From the NCBI GenBank assembly GCA_000344275.1, contig AORU01000012.1:1-64000 (forward strand): DNA of 64,000 nucleotides, written 5' to 3'. The DNA is from Streptococcus oralis subsp. tigurinus AZ_3a (GTDB lineage: Bacteria > Bacillota > Bacilli > Lactobacillales > Streptococcaceae). Under the pieces are notes generated by a model that did not search any database, was not told the DNA's origin, and saw nothing but the letters and a program-made list of their open reading frames with translations. Below, piece after piece: positions 52,552 to 62,386 of the stretch. The position numbers and the translations under genes are program-made. Position 1 is the stretch's first letter. Each line of letters starts with the position of its first letter.

Positions 52552-52580
52552 TTTACTTTTTAGAAGATATATGTTATAAT
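52552..52580 (+). promoter_or_regulatory. Promoter of the ami operon
   Basis: TTTACT, a 17-nt spacer and the extended -10 TGTTATAAT (box at 52575-52580) form the promoter. AGAGGAG lies before the ATG at 52619. Confidence 0.8.
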
Positions 52581-52618
52581 TTCCAATAAGCCTAAATTTT
52601 TCAAGAGGAGTTATATAC

Positions 52619-54598
52619 ATGAAAAAAAGCAGAGTATTGGTTGCAGCAGGGGTTGCCTTATTAGCGACTGGCGTACTAGCTGCCTGCGGTTCTTCTAAAT
52701 CATCTGATTCAACAGCACCAAAAAATTATGGTTATGTTTATACAGCTGATCCGGAAACATTGGATTACCTCATTTCCGGGAAACAAAGTACTAAGATTGC
52801 CACTTCAAATGGTATTGACGGTCTCTTCACAGATGACAAATATGGGAATTTGACTCCCGCAGTTGCAGAAGATTGGTCAGTCTCAAAAGATGGTTTGACT
52901 TATACCTACAAAATCCGCAAAGGTGTTAAATGGATGACATCTGATGGAGAAGAGTACGCTGAAGTAACAGCTAAAGATTTCGTAAATGGTTTGAAACACG
53001 CAGCAGATAAGAAATCCGAAGCTCTATATCTAGCAGAAACTTCTGTTAAAGGATTGTCTGATTATTTGTCTGGAAATTCAAAAGACTTTTCTACGGTAGG
53101 TGTGAAGGCAGTTGATGATTATACTCTTGAGTATACCTTGAACCAGCCAGAACCATACTGGAACTCTAAGATGGCTTACTCAATCTTCTGGCCATTGAAC
53201 GAAGATTTTGAAAAATCAAAAGGATCAGATTTTGCCAAAGCAACAGATCCTACATCATTGCTTTATAATGGACCGTTCTTGCTAAAAGGTTTGACTACTA
53301 AATCTTCTATCGAATTTGCTAAGAATGAGCAGTACTGGGATAAGGATAACGTTCACCTTGATAAAGTTACCCTTGCTTTCTATGATGGTTCAGACCAAGA
53401 GTCCATTGAGCGTAACTTTACAAGTGGAGCATACAGCTATGCTCGCCTTTTCCCAACGAGTTCAAACTACTCTAAGGTAGCAGAAAGTTATAAGGATAAT
53501 ATCTTTTACACTCCATCGGGACCTGGTATTTTTGGTTTAGGTGTCAATATTGACCGTCAAGGTTACAAATACACTTCTAAGACAACTGATGAAGAAAAGT
53601 CTTCTACTAAGAAAGCCCTTCTTAACAAAGACTTCCGTCAGGCCTTGAACTTCGCCTTTGACCGTACTTCTTACTCAGCACAAATCAATGGTAAAGAAGG
53701 GGCTCCCCTTGCAGTTCGCAACCTCTTTGTGAAACCTGACTTTGTTTCTGCAGGAGACAAAACCTTCGGTGACTTGGTAACTGAAAAGATGGCTACTTAT
53801 GGTGATGAGTGGAAGAACGTAAACTTTGCTGATGGTCAAGACGGTCTCTTCAATGCTGATAAAGCCAAAGCTGAATTTGCCAAAGCCAAAACTGCATTGG
53901 AAGCAGAAGGAGCAAAATTCCCTATCCACTTGGATATTCCAGTAGACCAAACTGCTAAGAGCTATATCGCTCGTATTCAATCCTTTAAACAAACAGTTGA
54001 AAAAGTACTTGGTGAAGATAATGTAGTGATTGATATCCAACAAGTTTCTAAAGATGAGTTGAACAATATCACCTACTATGCAGCAAGCGCTGCGGCAGAA
54101 GATTGGGATCTCTCAGGAGCAGTTGGATGGAATCCAGACTACGAAGATCCATCAACTTACCTTGATATCTTAAAAACAACTAATAGCGAGCAAACGAAAA
54201 CATACATGGGTTACGACGATCCAGCAAATGCAGCAGCTGCACAAGTTGGTTTGAAAGAATATGATAAGTTAGTTGATGAAGCTGCTAAAGAAACTGACGA
54301 TTTGAACGCTCGTTATGAAAAATACGCAGCAGCTCAAGCTTGGTTGATAGATAGCTCTCTCTTCCTTCCTGCTATGTCAGGTAGTGGAGCAGCGCCATTC
54401 ATTTCTCGTGTAGTACCATTCTCTGCGTCATACAGTCAATCTGGAGATAAGGGGTCAGATGTATACTTCAAGTATATTCAGTTGCAAGACAAGGTTGTAA
54501 CGAAAGCTGATTACGAACAAGCTCGTGAGAAATGGCTCAAAGAGAAAAAAGAATCAAATGAAAAAGTTCAAAAAGAATTGACGAATCACGTTAAATAA
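52619..54598 (+). CDS. amiA: Oligopeptide ABC transporter substrate-binding lipoprotein AmiA
   Basis: This is a 659-aa SBP family 5 lipoprotein. The signal peptide ends with the lipobox GVLAAC, making the mature N-terminus lipid-Cys23. Typical OppA blocks include YTADPETLDYLISGK, the ADAKDFVNG-like VTAKDFVNGLKHA, and GAVGWNPDYEDPSTYLDI. It binds extracellular oligopeptides and delivers them to AmiCD. It also supplies signalling peptides to intracellular regulators. A hairpin after the gene may keep amiA mRNA above that of the downstream genes. Confidence 0.97.
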   Translation: MKKSRVLVAAGVALLATGVLAACGSSKSSDSTAPKNYGYVYTADPETLDYLISGKQSTKIATSNGIDGLFTDDKYGNLTPAVAEDWSVSKDGLTYTYKIRKGVKWMTSDGEEYAEVTAKDFVNGLKHAADKKSEALYLAETSVKGLSDYLSGNSKDFSTVGVKAVDDYTLEYTLNQPEPYWNSKMAYSIFWPLNEDFEKSKGSDFAKATDPTSLLYNGPFLLKGLTTKSSIEFAKNEQYWDKDNVHLDKVTLAFYDGSDQESIERNFTSGAYSYARLFPTSSNYSKVAESYKDNIFYTPSGPGIFGLGVNIDRQGYKYTSKTTDEEKSSTKKALLNKDFRQALNFAFDRTSYSAQINGKEGAPLAVRNLFVKPDFVSAGDKTFGDLVTEKMATYGDEWKNVNFADGQDGLFNADKAKAEFAKAKTALEAEGAKFPIHLDIPVDQTAKSYIARIQSFKQTVEKVLGEDNVVIDIQQVSKDELNNITYYAASAAAEDWDLSGAVGWNPDYEDPSTYLDILKTTNSEQTKTYMGYDDPANAAAAQVGLKEYDKLVDEAAKETDDLNARYEKYAAAQAWLIDSSLFLPAMSGSGAAPFISRVVPFSASYSQSGDKGSDVYFKYIQLQDKVVTKADYEQAREKWLKEKKESNEKVQKELTNHVK

Positions 54599-54607
54599 AT
54601 AACTCTC

Positions 54608-54643
54608 AAGAGAACTTTCTCTCCATGAGGAGAAGGTTCTTTT
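54608..54643 (+). other. Intercistronic stem-loop between amiA and amiC (partial terminator)
   Basis: AGAGAACTTTCTCTCC pairs imperfectly with GGAGAAGGTTCTTTT around an ATGA loop, ending in four T. It is placed to attenuate transcription after the binding-protein gene, as in many Opp operons. Confidence 0.65.
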
Positions 54644-54664
54644 GGGATTTTAAAAGGAAACGAT

Positions 54665-56161
54665 ATGAAAAAATATATTTTTATGCGTGTCTTGCGCTCA
54701 TTGTTGTCTATTTTCTTGGTGACAACCTTGACCTACACGATTATCTATACGATGGTTCCTCGGAAACTGATTTTCAAGCAGGATACCAACTACAACAAGA
54801 TTGCAACGACTCCAGATAAGCGGGATAATTATGAGAATACCGTTTATGAACGTATGGGCTATATCGAGTACTACGATACTAAGGAGTTGCAAGAAAAAGC
54901 TAGCACAATGGACTCATCTGTAACAGTAGATGCCAATGATACCAATAAGGCAATCTACGAAAAATACATCAACCAACTCGGCAATGGTTGGACGTTAGGT
55001 GTCTTTTCAGAGAGTGGTCAGTTCTATGCTACGCGTGAAATTCCAATTTTTGAACGTGTTTTCAAATTCTATGCGAACTTACTTGATATTGATCATACAA
55101 ACAAGATTCAAGACCCTGAAAATCCAAACTTGGAACGTTATCTTCGTTTTGAAAATGACCCTGCTATCGGTTGGTCATTGGTTGGTTCAGGTACCAAACA
55201 TAAATACCTTTTGTATTTCAACAATCAATTCCCATTTGTACACCAAAACTTTGTGAACATTAACTTAGGTGACTCTTACCCAACTTATGCGAACACGCCA
55301 GTGCTTCAAGTTATCACACAGGGTCAAGGACAAACTAAGACATCAGAAGTTCAATTCCCTACGGGTAAAAAGACTTCGTCTGTAGATATTTACTCTCGTA
55401 CCTACAAATCTCCAAGTCAAGCAGATGCGCGTGAAATAGCTAACTATGGTAAGGACGATCCATATACAGCTACAGAAAGTAACTACCAATATCCATCTAT
55501 GATTGCAAGCTCAGCTGTTGCTGGTTTGATTGGTTTGATTATTTCTTATGCTATTGCGATTCCTCTTGGATCTGCTATGGCTCGCCACAAGAATACTTGG
55601 ATTGACAGCTTCTCAACAGGTGCTCTAACCTTCTTGCTTGCCCTTCCAACGATTGCCTTGGTTTATATCGTGCGTTTGATTGGATCATCTATTGGTCTTC
55701 CAGACTCATTCCCTATCCTAGGTGCTGGAGATTGGCGTTCCTATGTCTTGCCAGCAGTCATTCTAGGTTTGCTGGGAGCACCAAGTACAGCAATCTGGAT
55801 TCGTCGTTATATGATTGACTTGCAATCTCAAGACTTCGTTCGTTTTGCTCGTGCAAAAGGTTTATCTGAAAAAGAAATCTCAAATAAACACGTCTTTAAA
55901 AATGCCATGGTTCCTTTGGTTTCAGGTATTCCAGGTGCCGTAATCGGGGTTATTGGTGGTGCAACATTGACAGAAACAGTCTTCGCCTTCCCAGGTATGG
56001 GTAAAATGTTGATTGACTCTGTTAAGGCATCAAATAACTCAATGGTAGTTGGTCTCGTCTTCATCTTTACATGTATTTCTATCTTCTCACTCTTTGTAGG
56101 AGATATCTGGATGACCATGCTTGACCCACGTATTAAATTGACAGAGAAAGGAGGCAAATAA
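54665..56161 (+). CDS. amiC: Oligopeptide ABC transporter permease AmiC
   Basis: This is a 498-aa permease. It is longer than typical OppB because a large extracellular domain (about 30-270) separates the first helix from the remaining five. The EAA loop is [45 protein letters not shown] in parts, and the end is [25 protein letters not shown] precedes the ATG. Its stop overlaps the amiD start (TAATG). Confidence 0.96.
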   Translation: MKKYIFMRVLRSLLSIFLVTTLTYTIIYTMVPRKLIFKQDTNYNKIATTPDKRDNYENTVYERMGYIEYYDTKELQEKASTMDSSVTVDANDTNKAIYEKYINQLGNGWTLGVFSESGQFYATREIPIFERVFKFYANLLDIDHTNKIQDPENPNLERYLRFENDPAIGWSLVGSGTKHKYLLYFNNQFPFVHQNFVNINLGDSYPTYANTPVLQVITQGQGQTKTSEVQFPTGKKTSSVDIYSRTYKSPSQADAREIANYGKDDPYTATESNYQYPSMIASSAVAGLIGLIISYAIAIPLGSAMARHKNTWIDSFSTGALTFLLALPTIALVYIVRLIGSSIGLPDSFPILGAGDWRSYVLPAVILGLLGAPSTAIWIRRYMIDLQSQDFVRFARAKGLSEKEISNKHVFKNAMVPLVSGIPGAVIGVIGGATLTETVFAFPGMGKMLIDSVKASNNSMVVGLVFIFTCISIFSLFVGDIWMTMLDPRIKLTEKGGK

Positions 56162-57087
56162 TGTCAACAATTGATAAAGAAAAATTTCAGTTCGTAAAAC
56201 GTGATGATTTTGCCTCTGAAACGATTGATGCTCCTGCCTACTCTTACTGGGGCTCTGTATTTAGACAGTTTTTAAAGAAAAAATCAACAGTCATTATGTT
56301 GGGAATATTGGTAGCTATTATTTTGATGAGTTTTATCTATCCGATGTTTTCAGACTTTGACTTTAACGATGTAAGTAAGGTGAATGACTTTAGCGCTCGT
56401 TTTATTAAGCCCAATGCTGAACACTGGTTTGGTACTGATAGCAATGGTAAATCCTTGTTTGATGGAGTTTGGTTTGGTGCGCGTAACTCTATTCTCATTT
56501 CTGTAATTGCTACTTTTATCAACCTTGTGATCGGGGTGATTGTTGGTGGAATTTGGGGGATTTCCAAATCTGTTGACCGCGTCATGATGGAAGTTTATAA
56601 CATTATTTCAAACATTCCATCTCTCTTGATTGTTATCGTCTTGACTTACTCAATTGGTGCTGGTTTCTGGAATTTAATCTTTGCTATGAGTGTGACGACT
56701 TGGATCGGTATTGCTTATTCAATTCGTATTCAGATCATGCGTTACCGTGACTTGGAATACAACCTTGCTTCTCAAACACTTGGAACACCAACCTTTAAGA
56801 TTATCGTGAAAAACATCATGCCACAATTGGTATCTGTTATTGTTTCTACAATGACCTTGATGTTGCCAAGCTTTATCTCTTATGAGGCTTTCCTTTCCTT
56901 CTTTGGATTGGGGTTGCCTGTAACAGTGCCAAGTTTGGGACGATTGATCTCAGATTACTCACAAAACGTTACGACCAACGCGTACTTGTTCTGGATTCCA
57001 TTGACAACCTTGATTTTGGTATCCCTATCTCTATTCGTTGTTGGTCAGAACTTAGCGGATGCTAGTGATCCACGTACACATAGATAG
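56161..57087 (+). CDS. amiD: Oligopeptide ABC transporter permease AmiD
   Basis: This is a 308-aa OppC-type permease with six helices. The N-terminal cytoplasmic segment is followed by [20 protein letters not shown], then the EAA-type loop [27 protein letters not shown] and the C-terminal [13 protein letters not shown]. It is paired with AmiC to form the transmembrane pore. Translation is coupled to amiC by a 1-nt overlap. Confidence 0.96.
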   Translation: MSTIDKEKFQFVKRDDFASETIDAPAYSYWGSVFRQFLKKKSTVIMLGILVAIILMSFIYPMFSDFDFNDVSKVNDFSARFIKPNAEHWFGTDSNGKSLFDGVWFGARNSILISVIATFINLVIGVIVGGIWGISKSVDRVMMEVYNIISNIPSLLIVIVLTYSIGAGFWNLIFAMSVTTWIGIAYSIRIQIMRYRDLEYNLASQTLGTPTFKIIVKNIMPQLVSVIVSTMTLMLPSFISYEAFLSFFGLGLPVTVPSLGRLISDYSQNVTTNAYLFWIPLTTLILVSLSLFVVGQNLADASDPRTHR

Positions 57088-57095
57088 GAGTAGAC

Positions 57096-58163
57096 ATGAC
57101 AAAAGAAAGTAATGTAATTTTGACTGCTCGCGATATCGTCGTGGAATTTGACGTTCGTGACAAAGTTCTAACAGCTATCAGAGGCGTTTCTCTAGAACTG
57201 ATTGAAGGAGAAGTTCTTGCCTTGGTAGGTGAGTCTGGTTCTGGTAAATCTGTATTAACAAAAACCTTTACAGGGATGTTAGAAGATAATGGACGCATTG
57301 CCCAAGGAAGCATCGACTATCGTGGACAAGACTTGACAGCCTTGACTTCGAACAAAGAATGGGAGAAAATCCGTGGTGCTAAAATTGCGACCATCTTCCA
57401 AGACCCAATGACAAGTTTGGACCCAATCAATACAATCGGTAGCCAAATCACAGAAGTTATCGTTAAACACCAAGGGAAAACAGCTAAGGAAGCCAAAGAA
57501 ATGGCAATTGACTATATGAACAAGGTCGGAATTCCAGACGCTGAAAAACGTTTTGGCGAGTATCCTTTCCAATATTCTGGAGGGATGCGCCAACGTATCG
57601 TTATTGCCATTGCCCTTGCGTGTCGTCCAGATATCTTGATCTGTGACGAGCCAACAACGGCCCTTGACGTAACCATTCAAGCGCAAATCATTGATTTGCT
57701 TAAAACTTTGCAAAATGAGTACCACTTCACCATTATCTTTATCACCCATGACCTTGGTGTGGTAGCAAGTATTGCGGACAAGGTAGCGGTTATGTATGCT
57801 GGTGAAATTGTAGAATACGGTACTGTTGAGGAAGTCTTCTACGACCCACGTCATCCATATACTTGGAGTCTCTTGTCTAGCTTGCCACAGCTCGCTGATG
57901 ATAAAGGGGAATTGTACTCTATCCCAGGAACACCGCCGTCTCTTTATACGGAGTTGAAAGGTGATGCCTTTGCCCTTCGTTCAGATTATGCGATGCAAAT
58001 TGACTTTGAACAGAAAGCACCTCAGTTTTCAGTCACTGATACTCACTGGGCTAAGACTTGGTTGCTTCATGAGAATGCTCCTAAGGTTGAAAAACCAGAA
58101 ATCATCGCAGATTTACATGATAAAATTCGTGATAAAATGGGCTTTGCACATCTAGAAGACTAG
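57096..58163 (+). CDS. amiE: Oligopeptide ABC transporter ATP-binding protein AmiE
   Basis: This is a 355-aa OppD-type ATPase. Walker A is [12 protein letters not shown], the signature is [12 protein letters not shown], Walker B is [13 protein letters not shown], and the switch His is in [11 protein letters not shown]. The C-terminal oligopeptide-transporter extension (about 240-355) is present. It contains a PGTPPSL motif but lacks the usual cluster of four cysteines found in some OppD proteins. It starts 8 nt after amiD. Confidence 0.96.
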   Translation: MTKESNVILTARDIVVEFDVRDKVLTAIRGVSLELIEGEVLALVGESGSGKSVLTKTFTGMLEDNGRIAQGSIDYRGQDLTALTSNKEWEKIRGAKIATIFQDPMTSLDPINTIGSQITEVIVKHQGKTAKEAKEMAIDYMNKVGIPDAEKRFGEYPFQYSGGMRQRIVIAIALACRPDILICDEPTTALDVTIQAQIIDLLKTLQNEYHFTIIFITHDLGVVASIADKVAVMYAGEIVEYGTVEEVFYDPRHPYTWSLLSSLPQLADDKGELYSIPGTPPSLYTELKGDAFALRSDYAMQIDFEQKAPQFSVTDTHWAKTWLLHENAPKVEKPEIIADLHDKIRDKMGFAHLED

Positions 58164-58173
58164 GAGGAAGGAA

Positions 58174-59103
58174 ATGTCTGAAAAATTAGTAGAAATTAAA
58201 GATTTAGAAATTTCCTTCGGTGAAGGAAGTAAGAAGTTTGTTGCCGTTAAAAACGCTAACTTCTTTATCAACAAGGGAGAAACTTTCTCTCTCGTTGGTG
58301 AATCTGGTAGTGGGAAAACAACCATTGGTCGTGCTATTATTGGTCTAAATAATACTAGTAAAGGTGAAATCATCTTTGATGGTCATAAAATTAATGGGAA
58401 AAAATCTCATAAGGAATCTTCAGAGTTGATCCGCCGTATCCAGATGATTTTCCAAGACCCTGCAGCCAGCTTAAATGAACGTGCGACAGTTGACTATATC
58501 ATCTCTGAAGGTCTTTACAACTACCACTTGTTCAAAGATGAAGAAGAGCGAAAAGAAAAAGTTCAAAAGATGATTCATGAAGTTGGTCTTTTGAAAGAGC
58601 ACTTGACCCGTTACCCACACGAGTTTTCTGGTGGTCAACGTCAACGTATTGGGATTGCCCGTGCTCTTGTGATGGAACCTGATTTCGTTATTGCGGATGA
58701 GCCAATTTCAGCCTTGGACGTGTCTGTTCGTGCGCAAGTCTTGAACTTGCTCAAGAAGTTTCAAAAAGAATTGGGCTTGACCTATCTCTTTATCGCGCAT
58801 GACTTGTCAGTTGTTCGCTTTATCTCAGATCGTATCGCAGTTATCTATAAGGGTGTTATCGTTGAAGTAGCGGAGACAGAGGAGTTGTTTAACAATCCGG
58901 TTCATCCGTACACTCAAGCGCTTCTATCTGCTGTACCGATTCCAGATCCAATCTTGGAACGTAAGAAGGTCTTGAAAGTCTATGACCCTAGCCAACATGA
59001 CTATGAGACAGACAAACCATCTATGGTGGAAATTCGTCCAGGTCACTATGTTTGGGCTAATCAAGCGGAAGTTGCTCGCTACAAAGAAGCACTTAAAAAA
59101 TAA
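58174..59103 (+). CDS. amiF: Oligopeptide ABC transporter ATP-binding protein AmiF
   Basis: This is a 309-aa OppF-type ATPase. Walker A is [14 protein letters not shown], the signature is [15 protein letters not shown], Walker B is [13 protein letters not shown], and the switch His is in [27 protein letters not shown] marks the OppF/DppF C-terminal extension. It starts 10 nt after amiE, with AGGAGG before the ATG. It is the last gene of the operon and is followed by a terminator. Confidence 0.96.
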   Translation: MSEKLVEIKDLEISFGEGSKKFVAVKNANFFINKGETFSLVGESGSGKTTIGRAIIGLNNTSKGEIIFDGHKINGKKSHKESSELIRRIQMIFQDPAASLNERATVDYIISEGLYNYHLFKDEEERKEKVQKMIHEVGLLKEHLTRYPHEFSGGQRQRIGIARALVMEPDFVIADEPISALDVSVRAQVLNLLKKFQKELGLTYLFIAHDLSVVRFISDRIAVIYKGVIVEVAETEELFNNPVHPYTQALLSAVPIPDPILERKKVLKVYDPSQHDYETDKPSMVEIRPGHYVWANQAEVARYKEALKK

Positions 59104-59111
59104 ACAGATTA

Positions 59112-59140
59112 GGAGAGGACCGAAAGGTCTTCTCATTTTT
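59112..59140 (+). terminator. Terminator of the ami operon
   Basis: The 9-bp stem GAGAGGACC/GGTCTTCTC has a GAAA tetraloop, followed by ATTTTT. Confidence 0.9.
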
Positions 59141-59144
59141 AATA

Positions 59145-59183
59145 GAAAAACTCCCCTTTCACTAGCTTGTAAAAGGGGAGTTG
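59145..59183 (-). terminator. Terminator of trkA-trkH
   Basis: On the minus strand the 11-bp stem AACTCCCCTTT/AAAGGGGAGTT ends in TTT. Confidence 0.85.
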
Positions 59184-59191
59184 TATTATCA

Positions 59192-60631
59192 TTAGCGTTT
59201 AGACCAAGTTCGTTTCATAAAGAGAAGCAAAATGGGATAAATCTCTAGACGACCTGCAATCATTGCAAATGAGAGAAGGATTTTAGAGATGGGACTAAAG
59301 ATAGCAAAACTAGAAGTTGTACCTAGAATAGGTCCGATGTTATTGAAACAACTGAAGACAGCACTGGTAACAACTAGAAAATCATTGTTATCTAGACTGA
59401 CAATGAAGATAAGTGACAGTAAAATCATCACATAAATGACAAAATATTTTAGGACCTTGTGCTGAGTATCCTTATCAATCACAGTTTTATTGACATGTAG
59501 AGTCAATACGCGATGAGGAGATAAGATGGACAAGATCTGATTTTTTGCAATTTTTGAAAGGATGAGCCCTCTGATAACTTTGAGTCCACCTGCGGTTGAT
59601 CCAGCAGAGCCGCCGATTCCCATGAGGAAGAGGAGGATAAATTGGGAGAAGAGGGGCCAGTTGGTGATATCTCCATAACCAAAACCAGTTGTTGTGATGA
59701 TATTGGACACCTGGAAGAGGGCCATTTCAAAGCTCTGAGAGACACCTTGGTAGAGATGGAGCGTATTGAGAGTAATCAAGCCGGTAGAAACTAGGACAAT
59801 GATTACATACGTGCGAAGTTCTTCATCACCAAAGAAAGCCTTAACTCGACGGAGCATGAGGTAGTAGTAGAGATTGAAGTTAACCCCAAAAACCAGAACT
59901 CCGATACTGACGAGATAGGTGATGAGTGAGCTGCCGTAGTGGGCAATCCCGTCGTTATAGACGGTGAAGCCCCCGGTTCCTGCCGTTCCCATAGCGATGA
60001 CAAAGCTATCAAATAGGGGCATACCAGCTAGATAGTAGATGACTACAAAAAGTGAGAAGAGCCCTAAATAAAGCAGATAGAGAATCTGGGCGGTATTTTT
60101 CAGTTTGGATACAACCTTACCGAAGACAGGCCCAGGGACCTCAGCCTTCATCACCTCTAAGTGACTATTCTTGGCATTGTCCATAATGGCAAGCGCGAAG
60201 ACGAGTACCCCCATCCCTCCAATCAAGTGAGTAAAACTTCGCCAGAAGAGGAGGGAACGGCTGAGAACTGAGACATCTGTCAGAATGGTCGCTCCTGTAG
60301 TTGTAAAACCAGAACTGATTTCAAAGAAGGCATCGATGACGCTTGGGATTTGTCCTGAAAAGACAAAGGGAAGTGCTCCAAAGAAAGACCATAGAATCCA
60401 ACAGAGGGCAACAATTAAGACTCCCTCCTTTGTATAAATTCGCTGATTTTTGGGTTTCCGTAAAATTCCCAAGCTACCAAGAAGTATTAAAATTCCAATT
60501 GTTGTAAAGAGAGCTGTAAATACTTGCCTGGATTCTTGATAATAGGTCGCTACGCTAACGGGCACTAGGAGGAGAACCGCCTCAATCAAGAGAAGTTTTG
60601 AGAGGAGGTAACGAATCATGCTTTTATTCAT
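59192..60631 (-). CDS. trkH: Trk-family potassium uptake protein, membrane subunit (TrkH/KtrB-like)
   Basis: This is a 479-aa K+ channel-like transporter made of four M1-P-M2 repeats. Pore-loop glycines are visible in SSGFTTTGATI, MGTAGTGGFTVYND, ITTTGFGYGDI and CFNNIGPILG. The basic end ILLFMKRTWSKR is typical. It starts 3 nt after trkA. With TrkA it forms the gated Trk/Ktr system, the second K+ route in this window besides the KimA-like importer. Confidence 0.95.
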   Translation of the reverse strand: MNKSMIRYLLSKLLLIEAVLLLVPVSVATYYQESRQVFTALFTTIGILILLGSLGILRKPKNQRIYTKEGVLIVALCWILWSFFGALPFVFSGQIPSVIDAFFEISSGFTTTGATILTDVSVLSRSLLFWRSFTHLIGGMGVLVFALAIMDNAKNSHLEVMKAEVPGPVFGKVVSKLKNTAQILYLLYLGLFSLFVVIYYLAGMPLFDSFVIAMGTAGTGGFTVYNDGIAHYGSSLITYLVSIGVLVFGVNFNLYYYLMLRRVKAFFGDEELRTYVIIVLVSTGLITLNTLHLYQGVSQSFEMALFQVSNIITTTGFGYGDITNWPLFSQFILLFLMGIGGSAGSTAGGLKVIRGLILSKIAKNQILSILSPHRVLTLHVNKTVIDKDTQHKVLKYFVIYVMILLSLIFIVSLDNNDFLVVTSAVFSCFNNIGPILGTTSSFAIFSPISKILLSFAMIAGRLEIYPILLLFMKRTWSKR

Positions 60632-60634
60632 CTT

Positions 60635-61984
60635 TTACCTCTCAATCAGATCATAAATCTTGGTGATATTTGGTAGTAAAGTCGTCACGAGCAACTGATC
60701 TCCTACCTCAAGTCTGTCCTCTCCAGTAGGGAAGATTGTTTTTCCTTTTCGGATAATGGCTGCGATAAGAACCCCTTTCTTCAATTTCAGATGTGAAAGA
60801 GGTTTGGCAGTCATTTTATTAGCTTCCTTGATTTGGAATTGAAGAGTTTCAATTTGACCGTTTGCTAGATGGTGCATGGCTTGAAGGTCTGAGTATTGGG
60901 CGTTTACTCTACCACGGATAAAGTGCATAATGGTATCCACTGCGATGATTTTGGGTGTGATGATACTTGAAAAATCAGGTGCATGGATAATCTCTAAAAG
61001 GCTAGTACGATTCACCTTGGTGATATTCTTATGAACACCAACACGGTCTAAGAACATAGAGGTAATGATGTTTTCCTCATCAACCCCAGTCAAAGTTGCA
61101 ACTGCATCATAGTTGGGAGCACTTTCCTCAAGCAAGATATCTTTGGCAGTTCCATCTCCCTGTACGATATAGAGATTTGGAAATTTTTCACTGAAGAGAC
61201 GAGCTCTCTCAGGATTAATCTCGATAACTTTAGTGTCAATACGGCTATCTTTTAAAATGCCAAGTAGGTAATAAGCAATTTTTCCAGCACCAACGATGAG
61301 CAAGCTTTTCACTGCACGTGATTTGAAATAGTTATGGAAGAGCATCATATCCACACGATTCCCAGTAACAAAAATTCTATCTCTGTCCTGAATAGTAATA
61401 TCACCACTCGGAATCATAAGTTGATGGTCTCGTTCCATAGCGCAGACAATGATATTGCCAAATTTTTTACGAAAATCTGAGATTGGCATTTGACAGAGAC
61501 CACTGGAATCTTTGACAACAAACTCCATCAGGTTGACCCGTCCCCCTGAGAACCGCTCAACTGAGAGTGCATTCGGGAAATCAATGATATTTGAGATAGC
61601 ACGGGCGGCTAGGAGTTCTGGGTTAACGATAAGTGAGAATCCAAGAATATTTTTCTCTTTGAAATAGGCATTGGAGTATTCAGGATTTCGCACTCGAACG
61701 ATGGTTTCTTTAGCGCCCATTTTTTTAGCAAGTACTGCTGAAATCATATTCACTTCATCGTGTTCCGTTAGAGCGATAAAGATATCACACTCTTGAACGC
61801 CGGCTTGCTCTAAGATGGCAAAGTCTGCTCCATTTCCAAGGAGTCCCATGATATCAAAGCGACTGACAATATGATCGAGAACAGCCTCATCTTGTTCGAT
61901 GAGGACAACGTCGTGTTTTTCTGCAACCAGTGAACGGCAGAGGGCGAAACCGACTTTCCCTCCACCAACAAGGACAATTTTCAT
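60635..61984 (-). CDS. trkA: Trk system potassium uptake regulatory protein TrkA (two RCK domains)
   Basis: This is a 449-aa cytoplasmic gating ring subunit with two tandem RCK units. Each has an NAD-type Rossmann motif (MKIVLVGGGKVGFALCRSL at 1 and SLLIVGAGKIAYYLLGIL near 225) and a C-terminal RCK_C part (SGLCQMPISDFRKKF; TAKPLSHLKLKKGVLIAAI). The ribosome site GTAGGGT is weak. It is transcribed first, ahead of trkH. Confidence 0.95.
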   Translation of the reverse strand: MKIVLVGGGKVGFALCRSLVAEKHDVVLIEQDEAVLDHIVSRFDIMGLLGNGADFAILEQAGVQECDIFIALTEHDEVNMISAVLAKKMGAKETIVRVRNPEYSNAYFKEKNILGFSLIVNPELLAARAISNIIDFPNALSVERFSGGRVNLMEFVVKDSSGLCQMPISDFRKKFGNIIVCAMERDHQLMIPSGDITIQDRDRIFVTGNRVDMMLFHNYFKSRAVKSLLIVGAGKIAYYLLGILKDSRIDTKVIEINPERARLFSEKFPNLYIVQGDGTAKDILLEESAPNYDAVATLTGVDEENIITSMFLDRVGVHKNITKVNRTSLLEIIHAPDFSSIITPKIIAVDTIMHFIRGRVNAQYSDLQAMHHLANGQIETLQFQIKEANKMTAKPLSHLKLKKGVLIAAIIRKGKTIFPTGEDRLEVGDQLLVTTLLPNITKIYDLIER

Positions 61985-62014
61985 ATAAAAACCCTACTTT
62001 TTTATGATGTAACT

Positions 62015-62020
62015 ATCATA
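62015..62020 (-). promoter_or_regulatory. Possible -10 box of trkA-trkH
   Basis: TATGAT on the minus strand lies 30 nt before the trkA start. No good -35 is seen. Confidence 0.4.
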
Positions 62021-62134
62021 CCCTTTTTTCGCAAAAAATGCACTTGCCAAGCCATTTTAGAGGATAAGAAAAGACTTTTTTTAAGTTTTCAAAGATAAAA
62101 TCGGTCACCTTTCATAGAAATGTCTATTATATGA

Positions 62135-62152
62135 AGTGATTTCGCTCATTTA
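62135..62152 (+). repeat. Partial upstream copy of the small-RNA 5' end
   Basis: AGTGATTTCGCTCATTTA matches AGTAGTTTCGCTGATTTA at 62261-62278 at 15 of 18 positions. A TATTAT box lies just upstream in the same relative position as the -10 of the second copy. The surrounding 61985-62227 has no gene. Confidence 0.5.
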
Positions 62153-62227
62153 ATATCCTTTCTCAGAAAAAGAATGACTAGGTATGGAAATATCATCAAA
62201 AAAAGTAAAAAAATCAAGTCATTTCTA

Positions 62228-62255
62228 TTGACAATGGTTGTGAAAGTGTTATACT
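62228..62255 (+). promoter_or_regulatory. Promoter of the candidate small RNA (and possibly trmL)
   Basis: Consensus TTGACA (62228-62233), a 16-nt spacer and TATACT (62250-62255) place the start near 62262. Confidence 0.8.
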
Positions 62256-62261
62256 AAGAAA

Positions 62262-62363
62262 GTAGTTTCGCTGATTTACTTCAAACCTGTTGTGAGGTAA
62301 GTTAACGATGCCTTAACCACGCTGTTTGCTGAGCTTGACTCCGGGCAGTGTGGCTATTTTTTT
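62262..62363 (+). ncRNA. Candidate structured small RNA or attenuated leader upstream of trmL
   Basis: This roughly 100-nt unit has a strong promoter and ends in an intrinsic terminator. Hairpin 1 is ACTT-ACCT/AGGT-AAGT around GTTGTG. The terminator stem CCACGCTG/CAGTGTGG (62317-62353) contains a nested GAG/CTC hairpin and is followed by seven T (62357-62363). No credible reading frame is present. It may be a free small RNA or a regulated leader of trmL, whose ATG follows 24 nt after the T run. I cannot assign it to a named family. Confidence 0.6.
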
Positions 62364-62386
62364 GCAATGGTGAAAGGAAGCAAGTC

